Shown: positions 45,581 to 57,237, numbered from the stretch's first letter. The stretch is 64,000 bases of DNA from Metallyticus violacea (GCA_030762175.1 CM060841.1:12746501-12810500), one strand, 5' to 3'. Translations and numbers: made by a program. Notes: generated by a model not told the origin, from the sequence alone.

Positions 45581-46645
45581 CAATTTCATTGTTTTGATTA
45601 GCAATTGGAGTCTTGGGGATAATTTTGATTTCTTCCTCCCCGATGATTGGTTTCCGCTGACTTATAGTTTTGCCACGACTGTTGAGACACAGCTGCTGGA
45701 TATTTTTATGTTCTTCTTGATGCCCCAGGAGGAGTGAGGAAATAAACTGGGTGGTTAACAAGATATGTATTGTTATGACATGTATCACGATTTATTATCA
45801 AAGTTTGTTCCACTGATATGTGCCACCGTTACTCCTTGGAGAATTACTTGGGCAATATGGGCCACACGCTCTGACGTCCTAATAATTCTTAAACTTCCTA
45901 CGGTTAACTCAGTGAAATGGTCAAGCTGTTCACTAACTTGATACAACTACAATGCTTAATTTGATAAGGACTGATCCTGAACTCAACTAATCCTGAGAGT
46001 CAACTGCTCTGAGATGAAACTTCTCTTTCACTGACTGTCAACTATACTGACCATGCCTATCTTCCACACTGCTAATGCCCTACTGAATACTCTTCCTCAT
46101 TGACTATGGGCCGCTAAATTACAAGACTAAATAAACGTGGCAGTCTGCCGGTCTTCCGAAGTTATCTTTATTCTTTTCCCGCTATATTATTGGTCATATG
46201 GCCAACGTGACCTTTTGCATGTAGATATCAACTGAAGCTTCTTCCCTTGGAGAGGTTATTGGCCTGTCTTGTCATCCCCCCTATGTTTTTTGCTTTTGCC
46301 ATTAGCTAACGTGGCAAAAACACAGCTGCGACTGCGACAGTAGGCAAGGTCAACAAGTAAGCAAGCAGTTAGCTACCCTCTTCAAGGCGCGGCAAACGAG
46401 TACAAGCTCACTCACAGGAAAACCCTGCGCCGCGGTGTAAAGCATCACCGATCGCACTGCACAATACTCTTACATTATTCTGAATTTTCATTATTAAATT
46501 ATGTATTATTTTTGTTTAATCTCGTGTTACCTGCCTGCTATGAGGACAACATAATGTGCGCTTAGGAAACTCAAAGTGTCTGTAACATGTAGAAATTTCA
46601 GGAAAATGATAAAAGTTCACTTTCAGTTCAGATGATTACAACTGC

Positions 46646-46701
<56 letters not shown>

Positions 46702-47398
46702 CACCAATAAGTGCATTTGCTCTCTTATAGAACGCACGACTTCAAATGACGTATTGATTATTGAGAAATAAACAGTTAACTCAGATTTTAGCTACACGTA
46801 CAACTCACCAACGGTTCGCTTTTGCATTGTAGGCATGTTCAGCAGCAAAATCAAAGTAATTCAAAGAAAAAATTGTTTCATCGATTATTGTGAGTTTGTA
46901 ACATGTTGGAAGACAATGGAACGATTTAAAATTACGATTGGACTAATATTCAGAATTCATTTGTTTCTTTTGCTGCAATATTTTGGTTTTGTAATTGCTC
47001 TAAGCCGTTCTTAAATTTTCCAAAATGTAAACTTTTTTATTTCCAGGATTTTAAATAGCTATTATGCAACAATAGTACACATTATAATTATTTTAATAAT
47101 TTTTATTATTTTATGCCTGAAACAGTCATTTCCTTTGGATAAATTCGCAAGTGACAAAACGGAAAACTGTACTATGTTAGTCCATTATACATGTATAAAG
47201 CATAATATGCACAATTTAACTAAAAAGTAAAAATTATGTAATCAAAATAATCACAATGGTTGGCCGTTAGTAGTTCTAAAGAGTGGAAACAGCAGGTCTT
47301 TCCAGCTTAATGAGTAGCATAATTTGGAAAAAATATAAACATCAAAACAGATACAAAAGTCAGGATTTAAAAATAAATAGTAAATCCTAACTTAACAT
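45581..47398. other. unassigned; weak LTR-like stretch
   Basis: Between about 45730 and 46290 the minus strand has an LTR- or transcript-end-like look (AATAAATCGTGATACATG, repeated AGTTGA/CAGT words) but there is no second copy or primer-binding site to support it. 46290-46460 is GC-richer. The rest is AT-rich. Confidence 0.25.
46648..46700. repeat. (TA)n microsatellite
   Basis: About 26 uninterrupted units. Confidence 0.95.
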
Positions 47399-47700
47399 TT
47401 GACTCTGAAACTAGAGGCGAATCGTCAAAGACAAAACAGATCCTGGGAAGCTACACCAAGAGAGATAGTGAGAGAAACAAGATTTGATAAAGTAGGAAAA
47501 GAACACATTCGAAACACTTGCAACACTCAGCTAACAAATAACCGGGCAGGAATGGGCAACCATGTATCAAGGATGAAGTACGACAGGTTATCAAAACTTG
47601 GAGTTTGCATTGCAACAGCAAGAATCTCAGAAAAGATGAGAGCATCTGCACCTCAACAGGCTGGAAGCTAAGGAACAAACTACACTTTTGATTAAATTCG
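47399..47700 (+). pseudogene. LINE 3'-end coding relic
   Basis: The frame EHIRNTCNTQLTNN, then RAGMGNHVSRMKYDRLSK, fits the extreme C-terminus of endonuclease-reverse transcriptase LINE proteins (usual text RIRNExIRxxL...RxRWxGHVxRMxxxRxPK). A shifted frame continues SKNLRKDESICTSTGWKLRN. No RT catalytic part is present, as usual for 5'-truncated LINE copies, although here the 3' tail is also worn. Confidence 0.5.
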
Positions 47701-48655
47701 GTATTTTGATAAATTGCAATTCTAGCAACATGCATAGTGTACAGAAAAGGTGCACAGAAAAAATGGACCAAAAGCCATCGAAAAAAAGAAAAAAGAAAAA
47801 ATCCAAATTTTTATATATTTATATTTTGTATGATATATTAGTGAAAACAATTTAACTAATTCAGGAGCACAGAAATTAATTTCAGTAAAAGTAAACTTTT
47901 AGTCACATGAAATTCTATCTAGTCATCGTATTGAGACACTCAAAACTGAAATGGGCTCATTAAAAGACGCTACGAGAGACCCTCAAGCAGCCTTAATGCG
48001 GGAAAACGCCATATTCTTGCACTTAATACCACAATTATGAACATTTTAAAACATGAGCGAAGGTCTTGGCATCTCTTTACAAGATTTCCCGGAGAATTGG
48101 TAACAGAATTTACTTCCTGTCTCAGATCCAGGGTGACGGCAGTTATATTGTACAAAGTGCTGTGATTGGCTGACCCGGTTAGCACCTGGGGAGGCGTGAA
48201 GGGGGTTGCAGGGTGACCCCAAGCTGAGCGACGCAGTAAAGTGTCAAGGGCAGAGCCCAAATGCGCATGTCTAACCCAATAACCTTGCGCTTCGTTCAGA
48301 CAGGTGCCTGCCTGCGTCCCGACGCCTTTTCCCCGTAACCCCCTCCACCCTTTTTCTAACGCCTTCTCTGCACTAACGCCTGTGTGTATCCAAATGTATG
48401 TCTATTTATTAGTTGTCATGACAACTCTCTGTGACCTTTTATTCGGAAATGAAACGGAGGCGTCTGTTACCGAGAAATATACGATATTTACTGCATTGGT
48501 CATTATAATATAAACGAGGTGCTATCTGAAAAAAAGGCAGCAATTTGTGAAATTTGATGCAAGAAATGAAGTGCTTTGGAAAGTATGTTGCAACAATATC
48601 AGGTATATTTTTAGTTATGTTTTTTTCTCTCTTTTCAAATTTTAGGTAAAAATAT

Positions 48656-48677
48656 TATAATAATAATAATAATAATC

Positions 48678-48769
<92 letters not shown>
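48656..48769. repeat. (AAT)n microsatellite, 114 bp
   Basis: One TCA-type interruption near 48677; otherwise pure. Confidence 0.95.
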
Positions 48770-48770
<1 letters not shown>

Positions 48771-49153
48771 GGATATTGTCTGGCAGAGTTAAGACCTTCG
48801 TAAAATCAAAATGATAAGAAAAACGATAAAGACGTTTCTGAATAGCATAGATGATGAGAAATAGGGAGAAAGAAAAACATTATATGAGTATTATGTACAA
48901 ATTAATCTAAGTATACACAGTGAAGGCAAAGCAAATATATAAACAGAGCGCAGATATTGTTAAAAATATCTGTGAATAGGTCATGTGAATATTGCTTATG
49001 TTTCCCAGTTCTTATTTGCCTGAGTTACAACTATAGCGTAAGCTGCAACTAATACAATATATACATATAAACATATGTAAAACACGATAGAGAGTGTAAA
49101 TAAATGTGAGAGTGTAAACATGAATAATGAATATGAATCATGAAAAATATTGC

Positions 49154-49154
<1 letters not shown>

Positions 49155-49202
<48 letters not shown>

Positions 49203-49287
49203 GAAGCAGAAGTAGAAGAAGAAGAAGAAGAAGAAGAAGAAGAAGAAGAAGAAGAAGAAGAAGAAGAAGAAGAAGAAGAAGAAGAAT
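49155..49287. repeat. compound (TAA)n-(GAA)n microsatellite
   Basis: TAA units to 49200, a short transition (ACGAAGCAGAAGTAGAAG), then about 24 GAA units. Gives spurious long poly-Ser/Tyr or poly-Arg frames on the two strands. Confidence 0.95.
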
Positions 49288-49338
49288 AGTAAAGATAGCT
49301 CATAAAAATATAAGCCGATGTAAATAATGAATTTTTAA

Positions 49339-49521
49339 GTGTTGAACGCCCGTGTTTACTGCTGAGGCACCACATACGGTGGGCACTGATGATACATGAA
49401 ATGAAATCACATATTGGGAAAGGAGTATTTTTTAAGGAAGGAAACGTTCCAGGTGGGATTCGAACCCAAGACCTACCGCTTACGAGTCCACTCCTTAACG
49501 ACCTCGGCCACCCGTGGCGGT
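49339..49521 (-). repeat. SINE-A with internal body deletion
   Basis: 3' end (GTGTTGAACGCCCGTG) and head (box B GGTTCGAATCCCACC read minus; CCTCGGCCACCCGTGGCGGT at the right edge) are both kept; about 85 bp of body between GAAACGTTCCAG and GTGGGATTCGAAC are gone. Confidence 0.85.
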
Positions 49522-49899
49522 ATAAAGAGAATGGAGGTGACAGGCAAATTAATAACAATTTAATAATATAATGAATGATAAATTTTAATACCACAAATAA
49601 ACATTTGTATTGGAGTATAAGGAATATATGTCTATTGTAAGCTATAATTTCTAACACATTTAACAATTTCTAATGAAATGTCCTTAGAGTTTGCCAGGCT
49701 CTTACGAGTATTTGTGTATTTATAGAGGCGGACAGGGTTACAGCGAACGAAGAGTAAAGTGACGTTGAGTAATGATAGGATAGGATGTGCCGGGTTTCAG
49801 AGTATGTGTAAATGTTTTGAGATGAAGATAAATAAGATGGAGATGATGTATGGATAATTTTAAAAAGTATTGTAAGTTAATGAAATTTTCCAGGGCCCA
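49522..49899. other. AT-rich, nothing firmly recognised
   Basis: May be the 5' part of the LINE relic that follows, but no match could be made. Confidence 0.4.
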
Positions 49900-51440
49900 C
49901 AGATTAATATACTACCTGGAGGATCAGTGATTATTACACCTTACAAAATAAATAAATTTACATAGGTAAAGGAGACATTAAGAATGTCGGTATATATAGC
50001 GGAATTTCAGTAATGGGGAAACTTTTTACTGGGGTGTTAGCCAAAATGCTACAAAAATGGATGAAGAAGGAAGGAAAAAGTTTACGTTTCCATCAGGGTT
50101 TAGGAAATGGAAAACTGATCAAGTATTCATAATTAGAATGTTTGTAGATAAATATATAAGTGACAAAAGAGTACATTGTATATGCTGTTCACTAATTATT
50201 TCTGTATAAATATCGAAAAGACGAAATAATTGTAAATAATATTGAATATTAAGTTCAGCTGTTAAATCTTTTTATTGGTGATATTTTGGAAGAAATCAGA
50301 AAAATATAACAAACATGGCCCAACTATAAACAACAAAGAAATAAACTGGTTTGCCCTTTGCTGATGATTTAGTAGCAGTTCAGTAACAAATGTAGGATTG
50401 AAAAAAGTCATTATAAAATCTATAGGTAGATTTTAAAAAGAGTGTAAATTGACATAAAAGAGGAGAAATAGTGGTGGCAAGAGTAAATTGAACAGGTTAG
50501 TAAAACGCATTATCTTGGGGCTAAATAGTAATGGAAGCTGGAATGATCAGAGAATGCAGGAAATGGCTATAGGTGTAGAGATTTTGTTAATAAATAAATG
50601 GTTAGAATGAAAATATGACTCAATTGTAGAGAGTAAAATGTTATACAGAATTGAAATTTGAAAACCAGATAAAGGATGAAAATCAGTGGATGTGATACAT
50701 GGAGCATTTTGTAGAACGATTCTTGTTTTACCTAAATCTTCTCCTAGTAGGGTTGCCCTAAGAGAACTAAGGAGATTAAGATATAATAATAATGATGATA
50801 ATGATGATGATGATGATGATGATAATAATAATAATAGTAATAGTAATAGTAATTCTGAAATATTGATATAGCATCTTGAGGTTTCACAATGAAAACATTA
50901 TAAACAACGTTTGATAATTTAAGAGAAACCTAAAGGAAACGAAACGTGGATAAATAAAATTCAGAAAGATCTTCAAGAAATTGGCACGGGAACATTATGG
51001 GCAAAAAGAGATAGAATTTTGGAATGAGATTAAAACTGGACAGTAGGAAATTAAAAAACAGGGATTATGAACCAGTCTTAACGATAAAAAGAAAATACCT
51101 AAGCTACATGAAACGTTAAAAAACGACTGGGGAGAGAAAAGTATATTGCAAGTCATGAGCGAACAGATAGCAGGCTTTAAATGCACAGTGCTTAAGAGGG
51201 GCAGAAGCCAATGTGTGGTGAATTGGATAATACTTGACTTTGCATTTGGGAATGTGAAGATACCAGATTATTAAGAGAAGAGTTTGTTTTTCCAAAATAG
51301 ATATGTTACTGATGGATATAAGACATCGGAAAATTTTAAATTTAAGATTACATACAAATATAAAGCAGATAGGGAGTTATTTAAGGTAAGTGTGGCAAAA
51401 TGGATAAGGAATATAAGACTTTATTAAAGTGATAATGAAA
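49900..51440 (+). pseudogene. LINE reverse transcriptase relic
   Basis: Ordered RT blocks across frames: GDIKNVGIYSGISVMGKLF (about 49967-50023, RT motif 1), SGFRKWKTDQVFIIRMFVDK (about 50093-50152), LFIGDILEEI (50260s), FADDLVAV (50357-50380, the catalytic YxDD-type box, intact), SNGSWND (50528), ESKMLYRIEI (50630s), VDVIHGAFCRTILVLPKSSP (50690-50750) with RVALRELRRL, then, beyond a microsatellite, WGEKSILQVMSEQIAGF (about 51130) and CEDTRLLREEFVFPK (about 51253-51297). This is the order of a non-LTR retrotransposon of the endonuclease/RT type from RT through the C-terminal region. Many stops and frame changes; endonuclease domain not seen. Clade not assigned. Confidence 0.7.
50783..50855. 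repeat. AAT/GAT/AGT microsatellite inside the LINE relic
   Basis: AATAATAATGATGAT..., GATGAT..., AATAAT..., AGTAATAGTAAT in succession. It interrupts the LINE reading region just after RVALRELRRL. Confidence 0.9.
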
Positions 51441-52169
51441 CTTAATTATGCCAGATATGACTTATATGTATTAATGGATACTTGAATATTTGAAAATTGC
51501 TAATTTATATATTATTATACATGGTGTCCCAAGAGAGCCATACAATATCCCGGAATTAATTCAGAATTCGCGGGTTAGATTTCCGAATCGGTGGGACGGA
51601 AATAGGATTCAACCAATCTCCGTGTACTGCTGCGGGGTTACTTGCTATGGGAAATAAAGAAATGCGATCCAGAGTGCCGAGATAAAGCTGGTGACTCCTA
51701 TAGCTTACAACTTTGCGTCTCATTTAATGCATTAACAATTATCGTTCAAATAATGCACATATTTTAGTACTATTATAGGCGGATGTTATTCCCGGCATTG
51801 AATCCGAAAATGGAAAGCAAAGGATAAATAGGTTACATATTGTCTATAAATAACGGGGCGGAATTTACGAATAACCACGATAGATAAATAAATAAATTGG
51901 ACCGCATTTTGTTGTTTTGACATGAGAACACAACTTTCCGATCTACGATCATTTGGAGGAACAGATACGTTGCCTTATTCCGGCCCGTTTCAGAATTGAA
52001 TTGGGTGAATGAGTCAATGGAGAGTTTAGGCTCAGTATAACAGTTAAATAAATCATCAAAATACATTGATAAATCGTTCCAGTTAAAATGGGCTGTATTT
52101 CAGAAAATAAAGTCACTGAAATATTAAAATGCAAAGCAAATTTCCAATCTAAAATGTTGAATAAATGAA
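51441..52169. other. unassigned DNA with a TIR-like start
   Basis: ACATGGTGTCCCAAGAGAGC at 51526 resembles the outer end of a mariner- or hAT-like element, and 51540-51700 is GC-richer, but no partner end was found. Separates two LINE relics. Confidence 0.3.
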
Positions 52170-52560
52170 ACTGGACTGTACCGTGATACTGGTAGCAAAT
52201 TATTTGCAACAAAACAAATATGGAAATTGTTTACTTACATATCAAAATGGTTTTAGACAAGGAAGATCTTGTACAAATAACTTCTTCATTCTGAAACAAA
52301 TAATTAGAAAAGCATCGTGAATATAATAAACTCATATACTGCTTATATGTTAAAATAACATTTTGACACTTTGGTTATAAGTATTCTTCTAAACAGTTTC
52401 AAATATAATGGAATACCAAATCATTTGATAAAAGTAAACAGTATATAGTATAAAGAATCAAAGATAAGTTGCATATCTAGAGATGAAAATAAAAAATAAT
52501 TAGTAGATAAAGGACTGAGCCAAGACTACAGTTTACCACTTCGTCCTGTTTAGTTTATAA
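52170..52560 (+). pseudogene. second LINE reverse transcriptase relic
   Basis: YQNGFRQGRSCTNNFFILKQ (52240-52299) is RT motif 2-like text and VDKGLSQDYSLPLRP (52505-52549) is the block before the FADD box (family text VxQGCSLSPxLF). Between them GIPNHLIKV fits the usual RGIPxHLIxxI block. Different in sequence from the 50-kb relic, so another lineage. Truncated before the catalytic box. Confidence 0.6.
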
Positions 52561-52587
52561 ATAAATAAATAAATAAATAAATAAACA
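52553..52587. repeat. (AAAT)n microsatellite
   Basis: About eight units, between the LINE relic and a transposon end. Confidence 0.9.
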
Positions 52588-52591
52588 CTTA

Positions 52592-52990
52592 TACAGGATG
52601 TAAAAAAAATGTATGTCAAAACTTTGGGGAAACATTCTGCACATATACAGGATAAAAACATATAATATGAACTTGGGTCCATAATTGCCTTATTTCCTTG
52701 TTAAAACCCCTTTTCTACAGCTGTACCACATAACAAAATATTCATAAACAGAACGTGGGAAACAGAAAATCATATGAAGTATTCAAAATGTCCTCTTTTA
52801 GCACGGATATATCTATCAGCCCGTCTCATGGTCTCCCTGGAGTATCTCGTATTGTCCGACAGACTTGTACAATACGAGCATGAAGACTCTCTACCCTTTC
52901 GGCTAATCCATAGAACATACTCGTATGAGCATCTGTCAACTCCGCATTATTTTACTGTACCTGGAATGAAGTTCGTAAACAAATAGAACT
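52592..52990 (-). pseudogene. C-terminal end of a DUF4817-type transposase
   Basis: Begins at a TIR-like end TACAGGATGTAAAAAAAATG. The minus strand gives LAERVESLHARIVQVCRTIR and MRRADRYIRAKRGHFEYFI, stop (52826-52773), which matches the C-terminal tail of the Tc1/mariner-like group (…CIxAxGGHFEHLL). One frame change between the two pieces. Right end not found; the sequence to 52990 is unassigned. Confidence 0.6.
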
Positions 52991-53173
52991 GATACTGCGT
53001 GTTCGGTGCTACGTCAAGCAATGAAGTGAATAGCATAGCAAGCGGACTACCTGTACAGAACGATAACATGTTAAAGAAAGGACTTGGAGTAGTTACAACA
53101 CACCATTTAACCAGAGGTAAAAACGAATGGTTACTTACTGTACGTATTAAACGACTGTCTATAGTGGAGTTGT

Positions 53174-53426
53174 TGATTTGATTTATTTAGACGCTATTTA
53201 ACATCTCAACCCATATTCAATTCTGGCAGTGAAACGGCCGATAACTTTTGCTCAGAGGCCTCTTCTTTCAGACTTGAGGTTCTTTTACATGCCGTAAATC
53301 TTGCATGGGACCCACGGCTTCCTAAGGGAGCCATACTTACGATTTTTACACCTGAAAAAATCCATCGATCCTGCGATCGTGGGTTTAGGAGGAAAGTATG
53401 GTTACCACTGCACCAACAAGACCCAC
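53174..53426 (-). repeat. SINE-B
   Basis: Head end at right (TGGTTACCACTGCACCAACA) with box B region largely lost (ATCGATCCTGCGATCGTGGG lacks the GGGTTTGAACCC part). Body words GTGAAACGGCCGATAA, TTTTGCTCAGAGGCC kept. Confidence 0.8.
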
Positions 53427-53505
53427 TATAGTGAGGTTATTACCACAGGACAGCTATGCTGGTGTTGTAACTTGCACATCACACCGTGTAAAAGGAGTTA
53501 TTTTA

Positions 53506-53760
53506 AGTGTTTAATGTCTGTTTGAGCTTCTGAGCATCACAGGCGGTGAACACTGATGATACATGAGATTAACTTATATACTAGGAAAGGTTTTTTTTTT
53601 TTTAAAGGAGGGAATCGTTCCAGGCCCTAAGTTGGGTACCTTCCCCCCGGCATTTTCCATTGATGAGAAATGAGCCAGGGAGGACGGTCCTGGTGGGAAT
53701 CGAACCCCAGACTCCCGCTCACGAATTCGCGGCTTAACGACTTCGGCCACCCTTGGCGGT
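53506..53760 (-). repeat. SINE-A
   Basis: Nearly complete; box B reads GGTTCGATTCC, box A region intact (GCCGAAGTCGTTAAGCC). About 25 bp of body (GAAAACCTGG...) missing. Lies 80 bp from a SINE-B in the same orientation. Confidence 0.85.
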
Positions 53761-54154
53761 GTACGTGGAGCTGTAGACAAGAGCTCTAATAAGGAAATAA
53801 AAGCAATTCGCACCTCTATAAGTAAGGAATGTTTCACCGAAGTTTTGACATATTTTTCCCTACATATTTATCTTTATATATAATAATACCTAAGAAAGTG
53901 TACAAGTAAAATTAATTATAGTTTGGAAATGGGAAGGTAAAAATAATGTTTATACTGTATCCTGATGGTCAAACAGTTATTACCAATGATGAATGTACAT
54001 TACGAAAGTACGAAAGGTTTGTGAAAACATATAACCTCAAATAATCCGCATCGAAATCAAGTCATAGCTTTCAAATGAGGATATCTAGTACCATCTACTA
54101 GTACCACCTATTGGACTCAATCATAACTTTACATTTGTAGGGGTGCACAATTAT
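53761..54154. other. AT-rich, nothing recognised
   Basis: No supported feature. Confidence 0.5.
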
Positions 54155-54545
54155 TAGGAAAAGTAAGGAAAGAACAATAATGAAATTATATGAGGTGATG
54201 GCTGTGCCAACCTGCAGAAAGGAAACTTAGACCATGATCCAAATTGCATATCGTTGAAATGAGATTTCTCTAGTTTGATAGGAAGGGAAATATAGATATT
54301 AATTAGAAAAGAACTTGGTGTGGACAGTTTGGGGGAAAAATTACAAGAATACAAACATTGTTGAATAAGACATGTGAATAATGATCACATTTCTAAACAG
54401 ATATGAATTATACACCAAAAGGCACAGGATTTAGGTCGTTCAAGGAAACGCTGGCGAGACGAGATAAAATTTACAACAAATTGCAGAACAGCGATCAATA
54501 TTGGGAGGTACTATTTTCCGCTGTGAAGATCACTTACTTCAGAAA
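54155..54545 (+). pseudogene. LINE 3'-end coding relic
   Basis: Blocks across frames: MKLYEVMAVPT, EMRFL, RKELGVDSL, CWIRHVNNDHISKQI and DLGRSRKRWRDEIKF (54426-54473). The order and wording match the C-terminal region of a common arthropod endonuclease-reverse transcriptase LINE (IKFYKVMAVPTLLYGSETW ... AEMRFLR ... HVxRMxxxRIPK ... GRPRKRWxD). Stops and frameshifts abound. Confidence 0.65.
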
Positions 54546-55258
54546 GTTTTAACGTTGCAATCAGCAGAAAGAATGTCGCATTAGATTTGGCAGGTCCGTG
54601 CAGCGGATTTGTACCAGCAGGTGCAAGGGGTCCGTTAGAACCGCGTGACCGTGGATTGCAACCTTCGCCCTGCACCACATTTAACTTTCACGGACACGAG
54701 GAAGACGCGCCCGAAATAGCCATGCTACAAGGTTGCCCTGACCGCCACGTCAGCCGGCGGACACGATTCACATAGTGATGTCACGGTCATGATAAACAGC
54801 GTCCAAGGTTTCATAATGCTATATGCTAATTAATGATGATGCGTCGCTTCTTGTTCATAGCTTTTGTTCCGACATCTGGTTCCACAGTGCAGTAGTGGTC
54901 GACTCAAAAGTGGGCAAATGCAGGAAATTACCAGCATCCATTAAGCCCCTAGTGGACATTTAAATAAGAATTTTGTTCAATTCTTTCTACTCAATTTACA
55001 TTCCCCTGGGACAATACCGAGAGTTTCGTTTAGGGATTGTTAATGTTCATCTATCGAAAATTCTTTAAAATTTATTATTTTTTCTCTGAAAAACTAAGAG
55101 ATAATTGTTTTTTTATAATCTAAATCTGTTGCTATTCCCGAATTTTGATTCTTTCCCTTTCTTTACGATCTACGCTTCACGTACAAGCCTTGTGTACTTT
55201 AGCTTTTGCTTTTAGTTTCATTATTTATCGTACACAACTGCTAATGAATGTGTACTTT
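54546..55258. other. GC-rich island then AT-rich DNA
   Basis: 54580-54780 is GC-rich and open (62 codons) but unassignable. ATGCTAATTAATGA at 54824-54837 combines an octamer-like and a homeodomain-like word. Otherwise nothing. Confidence 0.35.
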
Positions 55259-55281
55259 TAATAATAATAATAATAATAATA
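55259..55281. repeat. (AAT)n microsatellite
   Basis: About seven units. Confidence 0.9.
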
Positions 55282-55363
55282 AAGACTTTACCATCTGTAA
55301 AAACTCTAAAAACATATTTTTATGGTTGTGAAAATTTAATGTTATTCAATAAATGCAATGTAA

Positions 55364-55380
55364 CAATAATAATAATAATA

Positions 55381-55430
<50 letters not shown>
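55364..55430. repeat. (AAT)n microsatellite
   Basis: One AGT interruption near 55382. Confidence 0.95.
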
Positions 55431-55465
55431 CTTGCTATAATTCCAACTAAGCACGCACGGTTTCT

Positions 55466-55466
<1 letters not shown>

Positions 55467-55497
<31 letters not shown>

Positions 55498-55530
55498 GTT
55501 GTTGTTGTTGTTGTTATTTTTATTATTATT
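55467..55530. repeat. (TTA)n-(TTG)n microsatellite
   Basis: TTA units to about 55496, TTG to 55515, then mixed. Together with 55364-55430 it forms an inverted AAT/TTA pair 37 bp apart. Confidence 0.9.
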
Positions 55531-56024
55531 GTAGTTGTTATTTACAACGAAACAATATTGATGACTATTTCGATAAGCTATTTTCTCACTTATTTATTTA
55601 TGTACATTATGTGAGATTCATATGCTTTTCAACGAAATTATGGAGTATGTAAAATTCCTTAATAAGAATATTAATAAAACACAATATTTAAATCCAAATA
55701 CATTTATGTGTATACACAAAGAATTTTAATATACAATACTACGAAATGACAAGAATGCATTTCAGAACAGAAGCTGTAAGAGATTATTTCTTTAATTTTG
55801 TCCTAAACATTTTTTTTTGTCAAAGAAGTCTGCTGGACATTTTATTGCCATATAATATGCCCTTTTTGTATAATACTACAGTTTGATGCTGGTACATGAA
55901 AATAAGTTTTGTTGTCTAGTTGTATTATGTGCTAATGTATTATTTTGCATTACATCCTAGAAACAAATTGTTACTAAAACTATGCACAAGAGGCTATGGG
56001 TAAAATTTGATGTTTTTTTTTTAA
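55531..56024. other. AT-rich, nothing recognised
   Basis: No supported feature. Confidence 0.5.
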
Positions 56025-56293
56025 TGGTGTTTAATGTCCATTTTAACTACTGAGGCACCACAGGCTGTGGACACTGATGATACATGAGATGAGGAATGTT
56101 TTTTTTTTTTTTAAAGGAAGAAAACATACCTAAGTTTGGAGGTACCTCCCCGGCATTTGGCATTTATGAGGACTGAGGACTGAGGAAAACCTGGAAAAAA
56201 TCTCAGTCAGGAAGGATAGTCCTGGCGGAAATCGAATCCCAGATGTTGCGCTCACGAGTTAGCTCCTTAACGACCTCGGCCACCCGTGGCGGT
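56025..56293 (-). repeat. SINE-A, near full length
   Basis: Has a small internal duplication (GAGGACTGAGGACTGAGG) in the body and box B GATTCGATTTCC read minus. Right edge CCACCCGTGGCGGT. Confidence 0.85.
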
Positions 56294-56417
56294 TAAAGGT
56301 GTTTGAACAATGGCTTACATGATTATAGTTTTTATTTGGCTGTTTTGTAGCTTTATTGAGTCACTGCTCTTTGTACCAATTTTACTAACATGTTATTCCA
56401 AGTACAATAATAGCAAC

Positions 56418-56503
<86 letters not shown>
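56418..56503. repeat. (TTA)n microsatellite, 86 bp
   Basis: Uninterrupted. Confidence 0.95.
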
Positions 56504-56504
<1 letters not shown>

Positions 56505-57237
56505 GCCCTGCCAGCGGATTTCCCAATGTCCCTTTTGTGCAAGTTTTCAACAGTAGTAAACCACAAAACATTTCATCACTTCCATGCGGAAGCTCTTTGA
56601 AGCGCTTATTGTGTGCCAGACACTGCAGGTGGCGTTCTATTTCTATGCTGACTTTTCTTGGTCACCAAACATTTAATGCCCAGCTTCTTCAAGGAAGTTG
56701 CTAAAGTCCGCATATAATTTAAAGTAAGGTATGTCCGGGTGGTAAATTGTATAGAGCAAAATTAATCTAAAGGTAAAGTCGCTCCTGCCGTGTTTTACGC
56801 AGAGGGTGATGGTCAAGAACTTTCAGCGTCCTCTTTGCCAAAAATTCAAGAAACCAATGCCAAGGAACTGGGCAGATCAAACAATTGAACTTCCCCGTCC
56901 AATCTATTGCTATTATATGTCTGGATCCGATACTGTAGAACGTTGGGCAGAAAATGGAGCAGCTCCCGTCATCATATATGAATTACATTCGTTGTCTTTG
57001 CCGGAGGACGTGTGTTAGAGCATTACAGAATATTCATTCAATAAACAGCCGTCAGTCTGTTGAGTAGAACGCAAGTACAAGTCTGTCACGCATTCCTTGA
57101 AGTTGCTTCCACTGGCTAAATCCTAGCAGAATTTCAGATGTGAAATGTAGGTGTCTATCGAGACAAAGAAGCGTCGTTGTACTAGTAGCGACAATACCTA
57201 ATTAATAAAGTACCCGCGCTATGATTTATCATCATGA
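56504..57237. other. mixed-composition DNA, nothing recognised
   Basis: A 70-codon frame at 56806-57018 has no family resemblance. Confidence 0.45.

Larger units (their letters stand above)
47701..49338. other. AT-rich DNA with one GC-rich island
   Basis: 48110-48370 is GC-rich (contains GTGATTGGCTGACC, an inverted CCAAT-type word, and ACCCAATAACC). No coding assignment. Confidence 0.4.

Noticed and set aside
45730..46290. Third LTR-type element
   Set aside because: No second copy, no primer-binding site and no terminal TG...CA, so the likeness stays unsupported.
49049..49666. 205-codon minus-strand open frame
   Set aside because: It is mostly poly-Ser and poly-Tyr translated from the GAA and TAA microsatellites, plus a SINE; not a protein gene.
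55353..55652. Poly-Asn/poly-Tyr frame
   Set aside because: Microsatellite translation.
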